Positions 1-13,500 of a stretch of DNA of 64,000 nt are shown one piece after another (the stretch's first letter is position 1; each line of letters starts with the position of its first letter). A model generated the notes under the pieces. That model was not told the origin of the DNA, searched no databases, and saw only the letters and a program-made list of their open reading frames with translations. The DNA comes from Karalla daura. Taxonomy: Eukaryota; Chordata; Actinopteri; Chaetodontiformes; Leiognathidae. The translations under genes and the position numbers were made by a program. The stretch lies in NCBI GenBank assembly GCA_029224185.1, contig CM055191.1:22334916-22398915 (forward strand), read 5' to 3'.

Positions 1-1359
1 CTCTGGGCGCTGATGTGCAGTTTTTCACACTCCACGGCTCCCAGTGCTGACAACAAATCTCCTCATCGCTGTTGCTGATATTGAATAATAGGACATATAA
101 CTAGCTTTTACCGAAACAGGTGTGTCGCCTCTCTCCTCCACTTTCCCAGACTCGCAGCCAAGCGCAGAACGCGGTGAGAACCTTTCAAGCAAAGCGCCGC
201 GTCTTAAAGAGCGCTTCTCAGGACATTATTAGTCATCTACGGTGGGTTTCCAGATGGGCCCTCTGCTGCTGCTCGGGCTCTAACTGACCAGATCAGCCCT
301 CCCATGTCAGCGGCTAGTCGGAGGGATTTCAGCCCGCTGATTTATGGCTCCGAGCCGCCAAGTTCAAGACAGCCAGTGACCACACTGACACATCTCCGTT
401 TTAATGGAAAGGACAGAGAAGGCTGTCCTTATTAAGTTGGGGCTTTTGCTACTTTTGGTTCTTTTCTGGATGAGTGGGTGTTTGGCTCCTCCGTCCACAT
501 CCCCGCAGGGTTTTCTTGCCGTCACGTCTGCTAAACCTTTCAGCTTCCCAGCGAATCACAGGAACACTGGGCTTTGAAGCCCGAACTTTGCACAGGTCCA
601 GATTGATGCAACAGTGGCCCCAGAACACCTCCGTCCGCGGGGACGCACGGGAGTCGCGTCTGTTCTTCTTATTACCTGGGGCTGCCGCTGTTGTTGTTAA
701 CCGCGGTCCAAAATATTGGAAAATTCTCATCAGTGTTTCACCCCGTGCCCTCTAAGATTTAGTAGCTTCTCCGAGTATACACTACTCCACTCAGGATGAG
801 CTCAGTAATTTTTATAGGTCACTTAAGACACGTGAAATCAAAGGCAGGGACTTGGAATATGCCATAAATGTTATACAAGAAAAATCGCGCCCTGCTCCGT
901 GTTTATGTTCACGGCATCAAATGAGTATGAAATTTTGCGCAGCTGTGATGTGGTCTGTGTAATTGTACGGTATGTTTTGGTATCGCATAGCTAGTCTGTC
1001 ATAGTGGAACCCGGTGAAAATATATAGGGGTGCTTTTGTGCAACTGTTTATTGAGGTTGGATTGCTAATGTGTTTCAGATTCATGTGGCTTAGTCGCACC
1101 TGTATCAATGAACTGTTATTGTTTATGCACAATTAGAGATATCGGTATTTCACTTTGAAACTCGTATTTATTTGAAACCCTCTCACGTCCACTTGAACGT
1201 TTTCTTCTTTTTTTTTTCCCTTTTGTAGTAAATTATGTCCGCTCCCATCTTATCCTCAAACCGCTGCCCGCTCGGGCGCCCTTAACGAGGCATTTTTCCT
1301 CATCAGAGTCCGGATTCTTTGACGTGCCACTGACCTCGCCTCTTGCCTCCTCCTCCTAG
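1..1359 (+). other. vps13b intron, 3' part
   Basis: This is the right-hand part of an intron whose 5' exon is outside the window. It ends in a pyrimidine-rich tract and TAG at 1357-1359. I see no coding exon, RNA gene or recognisable transposon. The open frames of about 90 codons at 449-755, on both strands, have no recognisable homology and look like chance. Confidence 0.75.
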
Positions 1360-1562
1360 ACGCGGTGCAGGCCGCCTCCGTGCAGCTGGAGCTCCGCGAC
1401 GTGCTGCTGAGGACGGGCCTGAGGGAGCGCGGCCGCCTGCTGCTGGGGCCCTTCTCCTGCAGCGGCTCCCTGGAGGCGCGCTGGTGTCGGCACAGCGGCA
1501 GCCCCGGGCCCGAGCCCGGGCCACCCAAGCTGCTGCTGGACCTGAGGGGGGGCCTGCTGCAG
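1360..1562 (+). CDS. vps13b: vps13b exon (f1-67)
   Basis: The acceptor is TCCTCCTAG. The first two bases finish a codon split with the previous exon. Translation runs AVQAASVQLELRDVLL, then EARWCRHSGSPGPEP and KLLLDLRGGLLQ. It ends in phase 0 at CAG|GTGAATTC. The segment matches the C-terminal part of the VPS13B bridge as I recall it from mammals. It is very GC-rich, with near-complete use of C or G at third positions. Confidence 0.93.
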
Positions 1563-4500
1563 GTGAATTCACCGGCTCGCCCGGCCACCGTGCCGCACAT
1601 CGCCTCGAGCATCTCCTCGGCCTCCCTCGGTGTCTTAGCCTCCTTAACGAGCCCGAGCGGTCGTCGCGAGGGGGGACACCCGCGCAGCTCATCGCGCCCC
1701 TAAATCAGCTGCTCCTCTGCAGCCCCGTCGTGGCTTCTGTCCTCGTTGCAGTGGAGGTGATGACAGAGGGAATTGCATGCTGTAATCCCCACTGCAGATT
1801 TGAGTCACATCTGCTGGCAAAGTGGGGGGACTATAACAGGGCTATTTTTAGGGAGGTTTATATCTGATGTGTGCCGATTTTCCTGTAAGAAGTTACATAA
1901 TGTCCTCACTGAAAAGCCCCTTTTCAATGTGACTAACTGAATGCATAATTACTAATGTATTATTCCACATTACCTCTTCAAGGGGAACCCCATACCCCTC
2001 CTCATTTTTCAACGATTCCCTCAGTGCTTTTATTGCGTGCCCATTAGCAGAAACATGACTTGCAACTCAACACTTAATATGTGACCATACATTTCCCTCG
2101 GTAAATATTGGCGTTTGTGGCATTTTAATCAAGTGCTGTGCAAAAACCACTGGAATTCCTTCCGATTCCTTCTTCTCGTGCTGTCTTTCCAAAATCCTGG
2201 GGAAAAAAAATCCCCAAATGTTCCTGTTTTTACAGTTTAGTCATCATAACCCACCCTTGCAAGCTAGTGAGTAGCAGGCAAAGCAGGCCGGCAGCTCCAT
2301 GTGCGAAGACTCTTTGAGTCAGAGATTCCTCTTCCCCAGTCCAAACCCCAGGCAGGCTGGCTTTGATGGAGCAGGGGAAGGGGAATGCCGCGGGTAAGTG
2401 AAGAGGATGTAAGATTGCGGTGGGTAATGCTAGAAAGGATGTGAAGGGGTGATGACGGGGGTAACTCTGACTGCTTCTCTTCCTGTTTTGGAAAAGGATG
2501 TTAAATCACTGTAGATGTAGGTATTTACACATCTGCCACTGTCTGACTCCATGACCTTTCTTCATTTCCCCTGCTTTACATCACTTTCTTTCAACCCCTA
2601 TAACCCGCATCCGCTCTCACCCACCTATCCCAAACTCTTGACCTGCTGTCCTCCTCTTTACCCAGTCTGCTGCTTTCCCCGCAGGTCTTCTGGGGCCAGG
2701 AGCACCTGAACTGCTTGAAGCTGGTGGAGGAGCACCTACAGGCCTACCTGAACCTCCACAAAGGGGACGCGGCCGACAGCAGCTCCAAGGGCAAGGCCTG
2801 CCACCCTCAGCCACCCTCCTCCCCTGGCTCCCCCTCTCCTCGCACAGAGCACAGCTCAGACGACCTGCGAACAGGCCACTTCCAGTACCTCCAGGACTCA
2901 GGTGAGCGTCGGCACGGTGCACGCCGATCTCAAACGAGGTGCCAACTAGTTTACTATGGACATGCATGTGTACTTATTGTGGACATGCATGTGGACATGC
3001 TGACTGCAGGCGCCGGGGATCAAACCGTTTGCTATCTGGCTCAACATCCTGTGCTACAGCTTCCCCCGTACAAGTGCTTAAGAGCGTAGCCAGGCCCACA
3101 TCTATCAAAATCAAGTGGTTACGCTAAATCCCATTTCAAGTGACATCATTGTTTTGTGGAACTTTTCATTTCTCAGCGCAGCGCCTGAATGGATGTTTCG
3201 CAGTAGCCCAGACTCCCAGAGATTGATAGCTGTTTGCTTTATCAGCAGGCATTCGTAGCTGCGGCCGCAGAGGGAACTGTTACAGTTCTGATGAGATTAC
3301 CTGGACGCCGTTGTTTTCGGCTTGGCAGTGCTCTATTAAAATGGATCGCAGAGTGGCGAGCAATGGTCCCTGAATCCATAGGCCGAGCATTAATCATGGC
3401 CGATCAGTCATAAATGCATGGAGCTGCGTTTATAGTGACTGAAAAAAATGAGCCTCGTGCCAAAGTGAGATGTCGCTTAAGATACGCGCTCCCTTAAATC
3501 AAAGTCAGATCAAAGCGCCCTGTGGAAGACGTTTCAGCAGACATGTCTGCCTGGTTCCACTCTGAGTAACATGCTGTTTACTCCCCTTCTTTGTGCTTTG
3601 TGTGTGCTGTCCTCTACGTGCACGCACGCACACACACACACACACACACAGAGCAACATTATACACAGAGGATCAAACTCCCTCTCCCTGGCTGTGGACC
3701 AGCCGTCCATTCTGTCAGCTGTGGTTGAGTCTTTGTTTGTTGCACTGTTCCACTGGTCTTTGATGCATTTAATATGCTGGCTGAAGCAGCAGAACGTACA
3801 GTAGTGAACTAGCGCAGCGAGCACAATCTGTCTGCAACATGTTGTCACTAGCCGGAGAAGCCCAGGGCCAGCGCGGCGCAGAGATCGGCGAGCGGCCCCC
3901 AGGGGCCCGACACGGGCCCGACGGGCTGGGTGGGGGAGACGAGTGGACGGAGTCCCCGTCCCTGTCCCTCACTCTCTCCAAAGTTCACGCCGAGCGGAAT
4001 GAAAGCAAAACCTCATCAAAGTGTGCCTTTTTCCTTTCATCCAGCCTTTATGCAAAAGAGCGATCCTGTCCACCTTGGAGTGGGCAGCTCAGCACGTCAC
4101 ATGAAAGCCCAGGCTAACCACGGACAGACTCTGCTGCCCCCTGAAATGTGTTTCCTACAAAGAGGCTCTCAGTGTTTGTACCCCCAGGGGCCAAACAAAG
4201 CAGCAGTTCTCTGCCTCACTGTTTTTTTCAAATAAACATTTTTCCAAAGGACTTGAATCCCAAACAGCAGCCATAGCTCCAGTCAAACACCAACTCAGAG
4301 GTTTAGATCTGGATCCAGCGTTATTATCCAGCTTTTGCAGGTGCTTGGCATGCTTCAATCAATCATTGTTTACTCAACAGCAAAAATGTTTACTCAGCCA
4401 CGTTGTTTATGCGCGGCTCCTTACACATATAAACAGTGTGTAAGAGTGGAAAACGCAGACAGTGCTCTTTTAGGACCCTGAGTGTTCAGATCCTATAGTG

Positions 4501-5784
4501 TGGCTGGGAAAGGAAACACGCCGCACTAGATATGGATGCAAGGCATTAAAGCCACAAAAGGTAAATTACATAATGTGAGAAGAGCCCCACGGTATCGTGA
4601 ATCCCTCATTACACTCCGTGTTTTCCTCAAGCTTCCGACCTCTGCGTGTTTCTCCCCTCCACAACCATCTGAAAGTGCTCAGGCGGCCCAGTTGAGCCTT
4701 TAAACAGGCTCCGTGTTATGAAACTTTGCGTAGTCATGGGTTTTATGATGCTAGAAGAATGTCAGGCAGTTAAGTAGTAATCTACTGTATCTTAAAGCAT
4801 AAAGTCCATGGGCCCCCTCCAATTTATCTTCTGCTTTCCAGGCGCATCATCTTTTATCTCCTCAGTCGGCTATCATGCTTTATCTATCTCTGCTTGTTTC
4901 TTTGTTTCCTTTCAACTGTTATGCTCGCCTCGGTTTCTGAGTCTCCTGGCCCCGCACCATATGTTTTCCCTCTTTTTTTTTTTTTTTTTCTTTACAGCCT
5001 CTCTCCCAAGCCTCGCTTTTGAGGTCACTGACAGCTTCAGATGAAGTTATTCTGATATCACAGTTAATTCTCACCCCCCCCCCCCCTCCTCCTCCTCCTC
5101 CTCCTGCTCCTCCTCCTCCTCCTCCTCCTCCTCCTCTTCCTCTCTAGCTTCCCAGAGAGTGCCCGGGCCCCATGAGGTGGTGTTCTACAGTGAGACTGAG
5201 GACAGCCCCGGGGTGATGCTGTGGAGGTACCCCGAGCCGCGGGTCCTCACCTTCGTCAGGATCACCCCTGTCCCCTTCAACACCACCGAGGACCCCGAGA
5301 TCAGCACCGCCGACCTGGGGGACGTCCTGCAGGTAGAGGCCCGCATGCACAGAGAGCCGGCAAACACCTCAAACGTTTTGGCACATTTTATAAAACGCGG
5401 TAAACACTTGCACAGGCGATCTCCCTTCCCTTTCTATCCTGACGGTCGTCCACAATTACACAGCATCTAACGCATAACTGAGGAAGCTCGAGCAAAGCAA
5501 GGAGTTTTTTTTTTTTTTAAAACATCCAAGTGTTTTATTACTCTGTGTGTGTGTGTGTGTGTGTGTGCAAGAGACGTGTGTGCATCTTCCCACAGCTCAA
5601 CTCACATGCTATCTAACCATGAAGATAAGATCTTTTGACATTTACGACTGCTGGCATTTTCTCATCACAATTTGAAATTTTACATTCATCATCTCCGCTT
5701 CACGCTGCTGCTGTCATGCGTCCACTGTGGACAGCCTGCCCCACACTCCCCCCCCTCCTCCATCCACCCACACACACACACACG

Positions 5785-5821
<37 letters not shown>

Positions 5822-8186
5822 GGCGGAGCTGCTCTCTGCTGGGTGTCCCTGTCTGATCCATCACTGGTATCTGCTGGAGAGCTGCTACCACAAAGCCAAG
5901 TGAAAGAGGAGTAAGCCGAGAGGAGAATCGGCACGTCCCCTCCACTGCTCCCTGTTTAACATCACCTGCTATGAAAGAGAAATAAACTGTCTCCGAGTCG
6001 GGCTGCGAGCCACAGCGATTCCCATGACATGAGTCATGAGAACTCCCATACCTTGTGTGTTATTGAATGACAGAGACCCCTGCCGTCCCTCCAACATGTA
6101 ATACATGGTCAGACAGCTGTGGAAGTCATCTCGCTCGCTCTGGTGTGAAAAGCCAGGTGCCTCTAACCCCCGATGAGGTTATAATTTGGCAGGCCGTAGC
6201 AGCTACTGAGTCTACAGGGCCTCGGTGGGGGACAGGACATCCCACTTTTCCTCCTATCACTCATTCTCCGCCTTTCCCTTCCCTGCTTTGCTTTCCAGCT
6301 TATCATCCTTGAAGGCGAGCAGGGTCCAGAATCACGTTCTTTCACATCCTCCTCCATAATCTGTCTTTTTTTCCTGGAACAGATAGGCTATTTTTAGGTC
6401 AAGTTGCCTAACGCTGTCAAGTCTCTTTTTTTTTTCCTCAGCACACGATTAGGAATAGAAGTTCTGGGAATGCGGTAAACAAGACGGTGTTTATTTTGTC
6501 AGCCCGGGCTTGATCCAGTAGGTCGTCTGAACAAGTTCATTTTTCTCTGGTTTATCGCGTAATGATTCTGCTCAGCCAGATAAAACCTCCTGCCGTTGCC
6601 GAGATTTCAAATGCACTTTTGTGTTTGCAGGTCACGCTGAGGAGTGGAACTTTATAGGCTGCTAATGTATCGAAGGCTGGGATTGCCAGATCGTCTTGTA
6701 ATGACGACTCGAGGACGGAGTGAAATAATCCGGGGCAATATATTTAGCGCAACGTGACTGCAATACTCAGGATGACTTTGTAAATTGTGTGGCGTGCTGA
6801 AAAAAGCCTCGCCTGAAGTGCTCCTAAAATCAGACTCTTATGCTATATCTCATTATCCTGACATTAATTACAGGTGCACACGTTCCCATTGAACATTTGA
6901 TACGTGTTTATCGCATATGTGAACCTTTATGGTCAGGCTGCCTCTCCTTCGACTTTCCCTTGTGGTTCCCCCCCCCCCCCCCCCCCCTTCATCTGCTGCA
7001 GAAGTTTCTCGTCTCCCATCATCCTCCCTTTATTTCTCAGATTCTTTCCTGGACTCCCACAGTCACTTTACCTACCGTACAGATGTTTTCTTCCGTCTGT
7101 CATTGTCGGGCCAAGAGAGACAAGATATTGGAAGGTGCCGCAGATGTCTGGCCTCTCTGCGAGGCTCCGCAGCTGTAAAGTCTGTAATGAGCGAAACCCG
7201 AAAGCCTCTTGCTGATTGGCTGCGTATTGAGTTACAGCGGAGAACATAAGGAGCCGGGGCGCAGGGAGGAGGGAGGGCCGGAGACAGGCACCAGACAGAG
7301 TTGGGCTTGGGAGAGAGTGGCGAACGGGAGGAGATTGACAGGACGGGAGGGTGGGAAGAGACGCCGGCGGACAGAGGCGGGAGTGAGACGAGGGTCAAGC
7401 GGGATGGATGGTGTTGCTCACAGGAGCACCTGGTGAAAACACGCTGCCTCTGGTCCAGAGCAGAGGTGGTGGTCTGGACCCGTCCCGGCCGTCCCCTTCC
7501 CGTACGATCCCCGCAGCGGCTTATCAGACACGGGAGAGACTGCTGGGCGCGCTCCGCCCCGCATCTGCACCCCCGTCCGTGTCTGTGCATAAATATGGCC
7601 GCCCCGGAGCGCGGACGTGTCGCTGTGTGTAGTACACAGTGCGGTACATGCGAGCCGCGGTGCCGCGGACGAACATGTGGTTTCCACATCTTCCCTTCCC
7701 CTCCTCATCTGGCCCGCCTGGCCCTGTCTCCCCTGACAAGTCTGTTAAAAGGAATCAGGTGATGAGACGTCCGCCGTGGAGGTGGTGAAAAGGGGAGGCT
7801 CCCGGCGCCCGGCTATTACTGCGAAGCGCCGCACGCGGAGAGGGAGCGCACCGGGGTCACATCCTCCGCCTGTAGAGGGCTGCAATAAAAACCATTACAG
7901 TGTCCAGCGTTGCGATGGCTGCGGCGGTGGGCACGTAGACGGGAGGCCCGGTGGCCTCGATGAGAGACGTCCCCCGCAAAGTGTACCGGTGAAAATGTTT
8001 TTGAATCCATCGTTCAGAGCCATTTGTTACCGAAACCCAAAGCCAAAAATCCTTATCGCGTGTCACGGGCTTTTTTTGAAAGGAGTGATTATTAAGTTAT
8101 TATAAGACACTGGATCCGTGTCCTGATATCTTACGCAGACCTCTTCCTTGCCTCATATTTTTCGCACATGCGCTCACATCCCCCAG

Positions 8187-8236
<50 letters not shown>

Positions 8237-8489
8237 CAATGGGTTTGGTTCAGGGGGTAATTTTAACAGGAACTCTTGGTCATTGCGATCCCAGCTTTAA
8301 TTGATTTCAGCCTCTGGCAGACGATGGCGGTGCTTCACATTCTCCAGAACTTTAAAAGCCTCAATTAATTCATTCTTTATTCCTCCAAAGGCCAGAAACA
8401 AAGGTCTAGCTACAGAGAGCGGAAATGCAGCCATAAAAATCCAAAAACAGTAATGGCTCAATTTCTGCTCCAGAGGAATTTAATTTCTC

Positions 8490-8525
<36 letters not shown>

Positions 8526-10494
8526 CTTCTCTCTCTCGCTCAGGCAGTCACAATTTCTCAGGCCTCTAAAATTACCATGTGGCCATGCGGAGATGGAGGC
8601 TGATAGGTTTTGAAAAATGTAAAATGAGAAGCGTAGGGAGAGAAAAAGACATGCGGAGAAAAAAAAAAACAGAGCGATATTTAGCATCGGGCTGTCTTGT
8701 CTTCCCTCTCAATCAATTAGGCTGCAATGTTTTTCCAGTTTAGGCCGGCTCAGCAGCAGGTGGAGGTTGAGAGGGTTTGCATGAGGTGACCAAAATACGT
8801 CTTTTCCACTTTCTTTCCATCTCTTCATCATAACAGTCCTCTTTTGTCACAGCTGCCCACCCCTCCTTCCCTCGCTCCGCCGAATAGATGAAGCTGGCTC
8901 TGGGGGAGTGGGGGGGGGGGGTGTCTCTCTCTGAGCCATTCTGCTCGTCTGTCCCCAGAGCAGATCGTATTAACATTTTATAAAATCAAGATTTCCTGCA
9001 TTTAAATAGTTGTGGTTTCCCAACTGGTTCCAGTATCTCGGAGGGGGAATTCAAACCTCCTTCCATTACTCAAAGTCAAATTGCTTTCTGCACTGTTTTT
9101 ACGTACAGTAGAAGGGAGTGATGGGTGGGTCCGGGGGGGGGGTGGGGGTGAGGGTGGGGGTTGGGGGGGGGGGGGCTGCAAAACGATGGAGCATCCGCAG
9201 GTTCTCACCTGCAGAGGGCCCGAGTGATGAAGGCATCGAAGGGGAGAGGAAGGTGACTCATTCTCACCTTCCCAGTGCAGTGTGGTCCAGTTGTGTGAAT
9301 CATAAGCAGGTGTCCTTACTGCTCTTTTTCCATCCCTCCCGACCGTCCTCCCCTCCTGCTACCTCTCTGTGGGGCTCTGAAGCCTGAGAAACGGGGAGTA
9401 AACACAGGAGCTATGATTCAGCCTGACCCCGGGTCTAGGGAACAGGAGGGGAGGAGGAGGAGGAGGAGGAGGAGGAGGAGGAGGAGTGCAATTTGTTTGA
9501 ATAGAGAGCCACAGCCTGTACGAGTTCTGTCCTCGTGCACTTTCACTTCTTCTCTTTTCTTCTCATGCCATCTCATGCCCCCCCCCCTCCCTCCATGCTC
9601 CTGCTGTCATGCATGGCACTGCGGGACGTCCCTCCATGTTCCATCACAGCGCCTCAGCGGCCCAGGCCGACCCCCTCGGCCTCGGCCACACCGCCACCGC
9701 AGCTGTCGCCGTTGCGAGAACCGCGGGCGTGCGATCGGCCTCACCTCCGTGGCATTTCTGACCGATGCACACATCTCCTCCAATCAAACGCGTGCGATTT
9801 CTCACTGCGAGCGCGCCTCGCGAGGGGCGCGCGAGGGGCACTTCGCTGGAGAGCGACATATTGAAGCAGATAGGCCGAGGGTGTGTTTCAGCCAAGACAA
9901 CTATTATTTTAGTGGGACAGCGCTCAAGCAGGCCTGCATTAGTCACAGCTAATGCGCTATAAAAATAAAAGACTGTCCATGTGGCTAATTTGATCTGGAG
10001 TTTTTACACCTCATCCACCAAAACTCCAGGCCCCCTTTTGAAAAGCTTGGCATGGCGTCGTAGAAACAAAAAAATTAAGCGTGAAGATCTCAGCGTGGGC
10101 TTATTCCTGATTTTCCACACTGATTAATGTTAACATATATTAGCCCACCTGAGACAGCATAGCAGGAGTCATTTTCGGAGCAATTTTCATTACATCTCCT
10201 GAGTAAACATTTGCTCAAGCCGATGTCAATTCAATTTGTCTGCTGGCTGATAAGAGGTAGCTCGCGCTGGAATGTTCTCGGGGCGCAGGCATCAGTGAAA
10301 TAACAGAGGACCTAATGGCGGTGTTGATATTGTTAACAAACGTAATGGCGGCGGAGGCATGCGGCCGCTGACGTGCACGGCCTCGCAGGGCGCCCGGGGA
10401 GTCTTCGGTTGCGCCGTCACGCTCGAGCGTTCGCGCCGATCACCTGGACTCATCGCGCACATCGAGATGACGACGTGTTGTGCGCTTGCCTAAG

Positions 10495-10527
<33 letters not shown>

Positions 10528-13500
10528 CCCCCGCACGCCTCCGGTTAACCTTTCCCGAGACTGCGTTCGGTCAATCAGCTGCGGAAAAGCGAAGCCGCGC
10601 ACAATCGCGGCCTGCGGTTTGGCAGAGGCCGGGCAGGGCGACAGGGATGGAAATCAGATCTGTGCGCGCGCCGTGCTGCCAGCGGCCCCCGGATTTGAAT
10701 ATGTTTGTAAATAGCTCCGAATACTTCGGCCAGTTGAGAAGTGTTTCGACGTGGCAGCCGCCTCCAAAGCGGAGCCTCGGCTGAGAAATCCAGATAGGGT
10801 TGGAGATAAGCCGCCGCCCGATACCCTGCCCCCGGGGTCTCGCCGCCGGCCCTGCCTCGTGCAGCGCTGGGAGAAAGTGCGCTGCGGAGCCATCCAGCCA
10901 AGGGAATGTCAGCTATTCAGGCTTACATGTTGTTTATCAGATAAGGTACACACACAATCAGGCAGCGGAAACCGGCGCTGCCCAGACTCTATCAGCCGCT
11001 CACATGCATACGCGCACCTGTGTATACACATATGTACACATGCATATTGTCTTTCATACGTACAATCATACGTAGCCTCTCTCTTGAAAACATATACACA
11101 ATCTATTTGACATATACACAGGTGCCTCCCCCCCCTCCTCCCTCCCTCCCCAACCCAAAGCCAGTGCCAGACATCCACTCCAACACGGCTCCCAGAAAAA
11201 GGCAGAAAAAGCTCGCTTTTTTTTTTCCTCTTTACTTTTTCCACACTCAGTTTTTTCTCTCGAGCCGGTTATCGATTTCATCTCTCGCTCTCGTCCAAGG
11301 CTGGGGCTGCGACTGGAAGGGGAACATGACGCAAATTCAGCCATGCAAATGTATTCCACTGTACCATGCGTACATGTGCCTCGCATATTCATTTCTCTAT
11401 GCCGTCATGCGTATCGGGTGTCACAGGTGAAAGAAACACACCCGGGGTGTTTTAGCAACGCGGCCCTGGGAACTCTCGGCGGGGACGCAGCGGGTTTCCG
11501 CTCCAGTGGCTGGGAGTCGGGGTTGCGGGTGCACCGCTCTGTCAGGTACAATTAGGGGAAGCTGATTCCAGGAAGACCTGTGTGGCATTTCGTACATGAT
11601 GTAAGCCGCGGTTACCTCATGCATTCCTCCCTAGCAGAGCAGCCCCCACGCATATGCATCCCGCATACGTACACACACGCACACACGCGCACACGCGTTT
11701 TGTCAACACAGAGCTCTTGACAAACAAACACGCCGTCTTGCCGACAGCGCTGCGAGCTTTGCAACTGTCCAGGGAGCTTCGCGCCTCCGGCAAGCGATCG
11801 GACCGTCACAGACACATGTGCGCGGCCGCGTGCATTCGCTCGATCCGCGCGCACACGCACGCACACGCGCGCACATTCCTGTCTGGCCGCCTGGCGTCCT
11901 TCAGGTGAGCAGCTCCGAGCGCCCTGCCACCACCGATCCATCAGTAGCCAGCTTTTGCAGGTGGTCGGAGGGGGGCGAGGGGGGGGGAACCTGAGAAGCC
12001 GGTCTGGTTCGCACAGGAGCAGCGGACACATTTATGCTAATTCTGGCGCGGAGCGCGAGGGGCGAGCGGAGGCCCAGCAGTCATCACACGATGTGAGAAC
12101 ACTCGCACAACCTGATTGCTATTCAGCACGAGGAACGGCTCCGGGACTTCCATGCTAATGGCCACTCCGCAGCGCGTCCGCCGCCCGGTGTTTGGTTATG
12201 CTGCGGTCATGCCGGCGTTGCCACGGAGACGGGGCCGTCGTCCCGCAGCGCTGGTGGTCTGCGGTCGACGCCTTGTAGGTTTTTCCGACCAGACGAGAAA
12301 CTAAAGAGCGGCCTCTCCGAGGTGAGTCAAACTCAGGACTGTTGTGCAGACGCACGGCGAGAAAAAGAAAATACCTTCCTAGTGCAGCGTCCAGGAAGGG
12401 ATTAAGCGCGACTTGAAAGGGGACCGCCGAGCATCGATGCCCGATGATTAGCAGGCCGCCGCAGTTGCTTCACACTTGGTGTGTGACCGGGGGGGGATTC
12501 ACAGCGCCGAAATAGTAGGTGTTGCGCAACAGCAAGGCCCTCCAGAGGTTACCGCCGCTGAGTAATGGCGGGCTACACCGCGGGGGGTTACGGCAGCGTG
12601 TTCGTTTGGACTGGAGCCTCCGGTTGGAGTGATGAACTGGGCCGAGCGATGCAGCCGTGAGACACCGCTGTCCATCTCCGCACGGGACGGAGCGGGGGGG
12701 GGATAGGAAAACACTGCTGTCGTCCGGGTGGAGCGGGGCCAGCACCTTGAGGCGGGAATATGCGGTCCGCTGGCAGAGAACGCCGCGCCGTCTCCAGCAT
12801 AGAGACGTCGCCGCGCGCGCCGCTGATGAGGAGCAACAGGGCCGCGGGACGCGCGTTTCAAGCAGAAAATCTCCCCAATTGCAGGACTGTGCCGCGGGTG
12901 TCTCAGGTAACCCAAAGGGATGCAGGGGGGCGAATTTGTTCCGCGCTATCTTTGGGTCCGAGCGAGAGCAGCTCCCTCACATATCCTCCCCGCTCTCCGG
13001 GAGAGAGGAAAGTACACATTTGTGATCGTGTGTAGGCCGTGTTCAACGGCTGTCATCAGCTGTGAGGAGGAGGAGGAGGAGGAGGAGGAGGAATGGCGCG
13101 CTGATGTGTTCACGAGTTCATCCAAGCAAATGTTTGGATGTAGCTTTAATTGGTTAGTACCTGATTCAGAAGCACTCTGACATTAGTACTTGGAATGCAT
13201 CTTTGACCCTTATATAGCAAACAAAAGCCTCTCTGCACTGCAATATTTGTTTTTGTGATTAGTGATGTCTCTGAAAGTTTGTCTGGCACAGTAGTTAGCA
13301 TTGAGGACACTTGAATCTGAGCGACCTGACACTATTTACAATGGCTCGTGATAGAGCTGCTGCGTTCATGAGGGGGCCAAATGAAGTGCATGTTTGCAGG
13401 TTACATGTGTAAGTGGTTTTCTGTGTCCTTCCTCTCAGGTACCATGCAGTCTGGAGTACTGGGACGAGCTCCAGCAGGCTTTTGTTCCGTACCGGGAGTT

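Larger units (their letters stand above)
2902..5147 (+). other. vps13b intron
   Basis: An intron of 2246 nt. It contains a (CA)n run at 3621-3650 and a relatively AT-rich, non-repetitive block at about 3130-3500 with several ATTAAT/CATAAA homeobox-type cores. A long C13-(TCC)n tract at 5074-5147 forms the whole polypyrimidine tract of the acceptor. No coding exon is seen. Confidence 0.85.
5333..13438 (+). other. vps13b intron, 8.1 kb
   Basis: An intron of 8106 nt between ...GDVLQ and VPCSLEYW..., which are adjacent in the mammalian protein as I recall it. It holds several microsatellites, a G-tract cluster (9123-9175), a 32-base C run (10495-10526), CpG-rich stretches at about 7200-8000 and 12140-12920, and an AT-rich block with two inverted repeats at 9936-10029. 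No exon, RNA gene or intact mobile element is recognisable. Arginine- or histidine-rich open frames here are products of the repeats. Confidence 0.8.

Noticed and set aside
5768..5819. His-Thr and Val-Cys repeat peptides
   Set aside because: These are translations of CA/TG microsatellites and appear at every such run in the window.
9413..9952. Arginine-rich open frame
   Set aside because: The Arg run is the (GGA)n repeat at 9451-9486 read in one frame. There is no other support.
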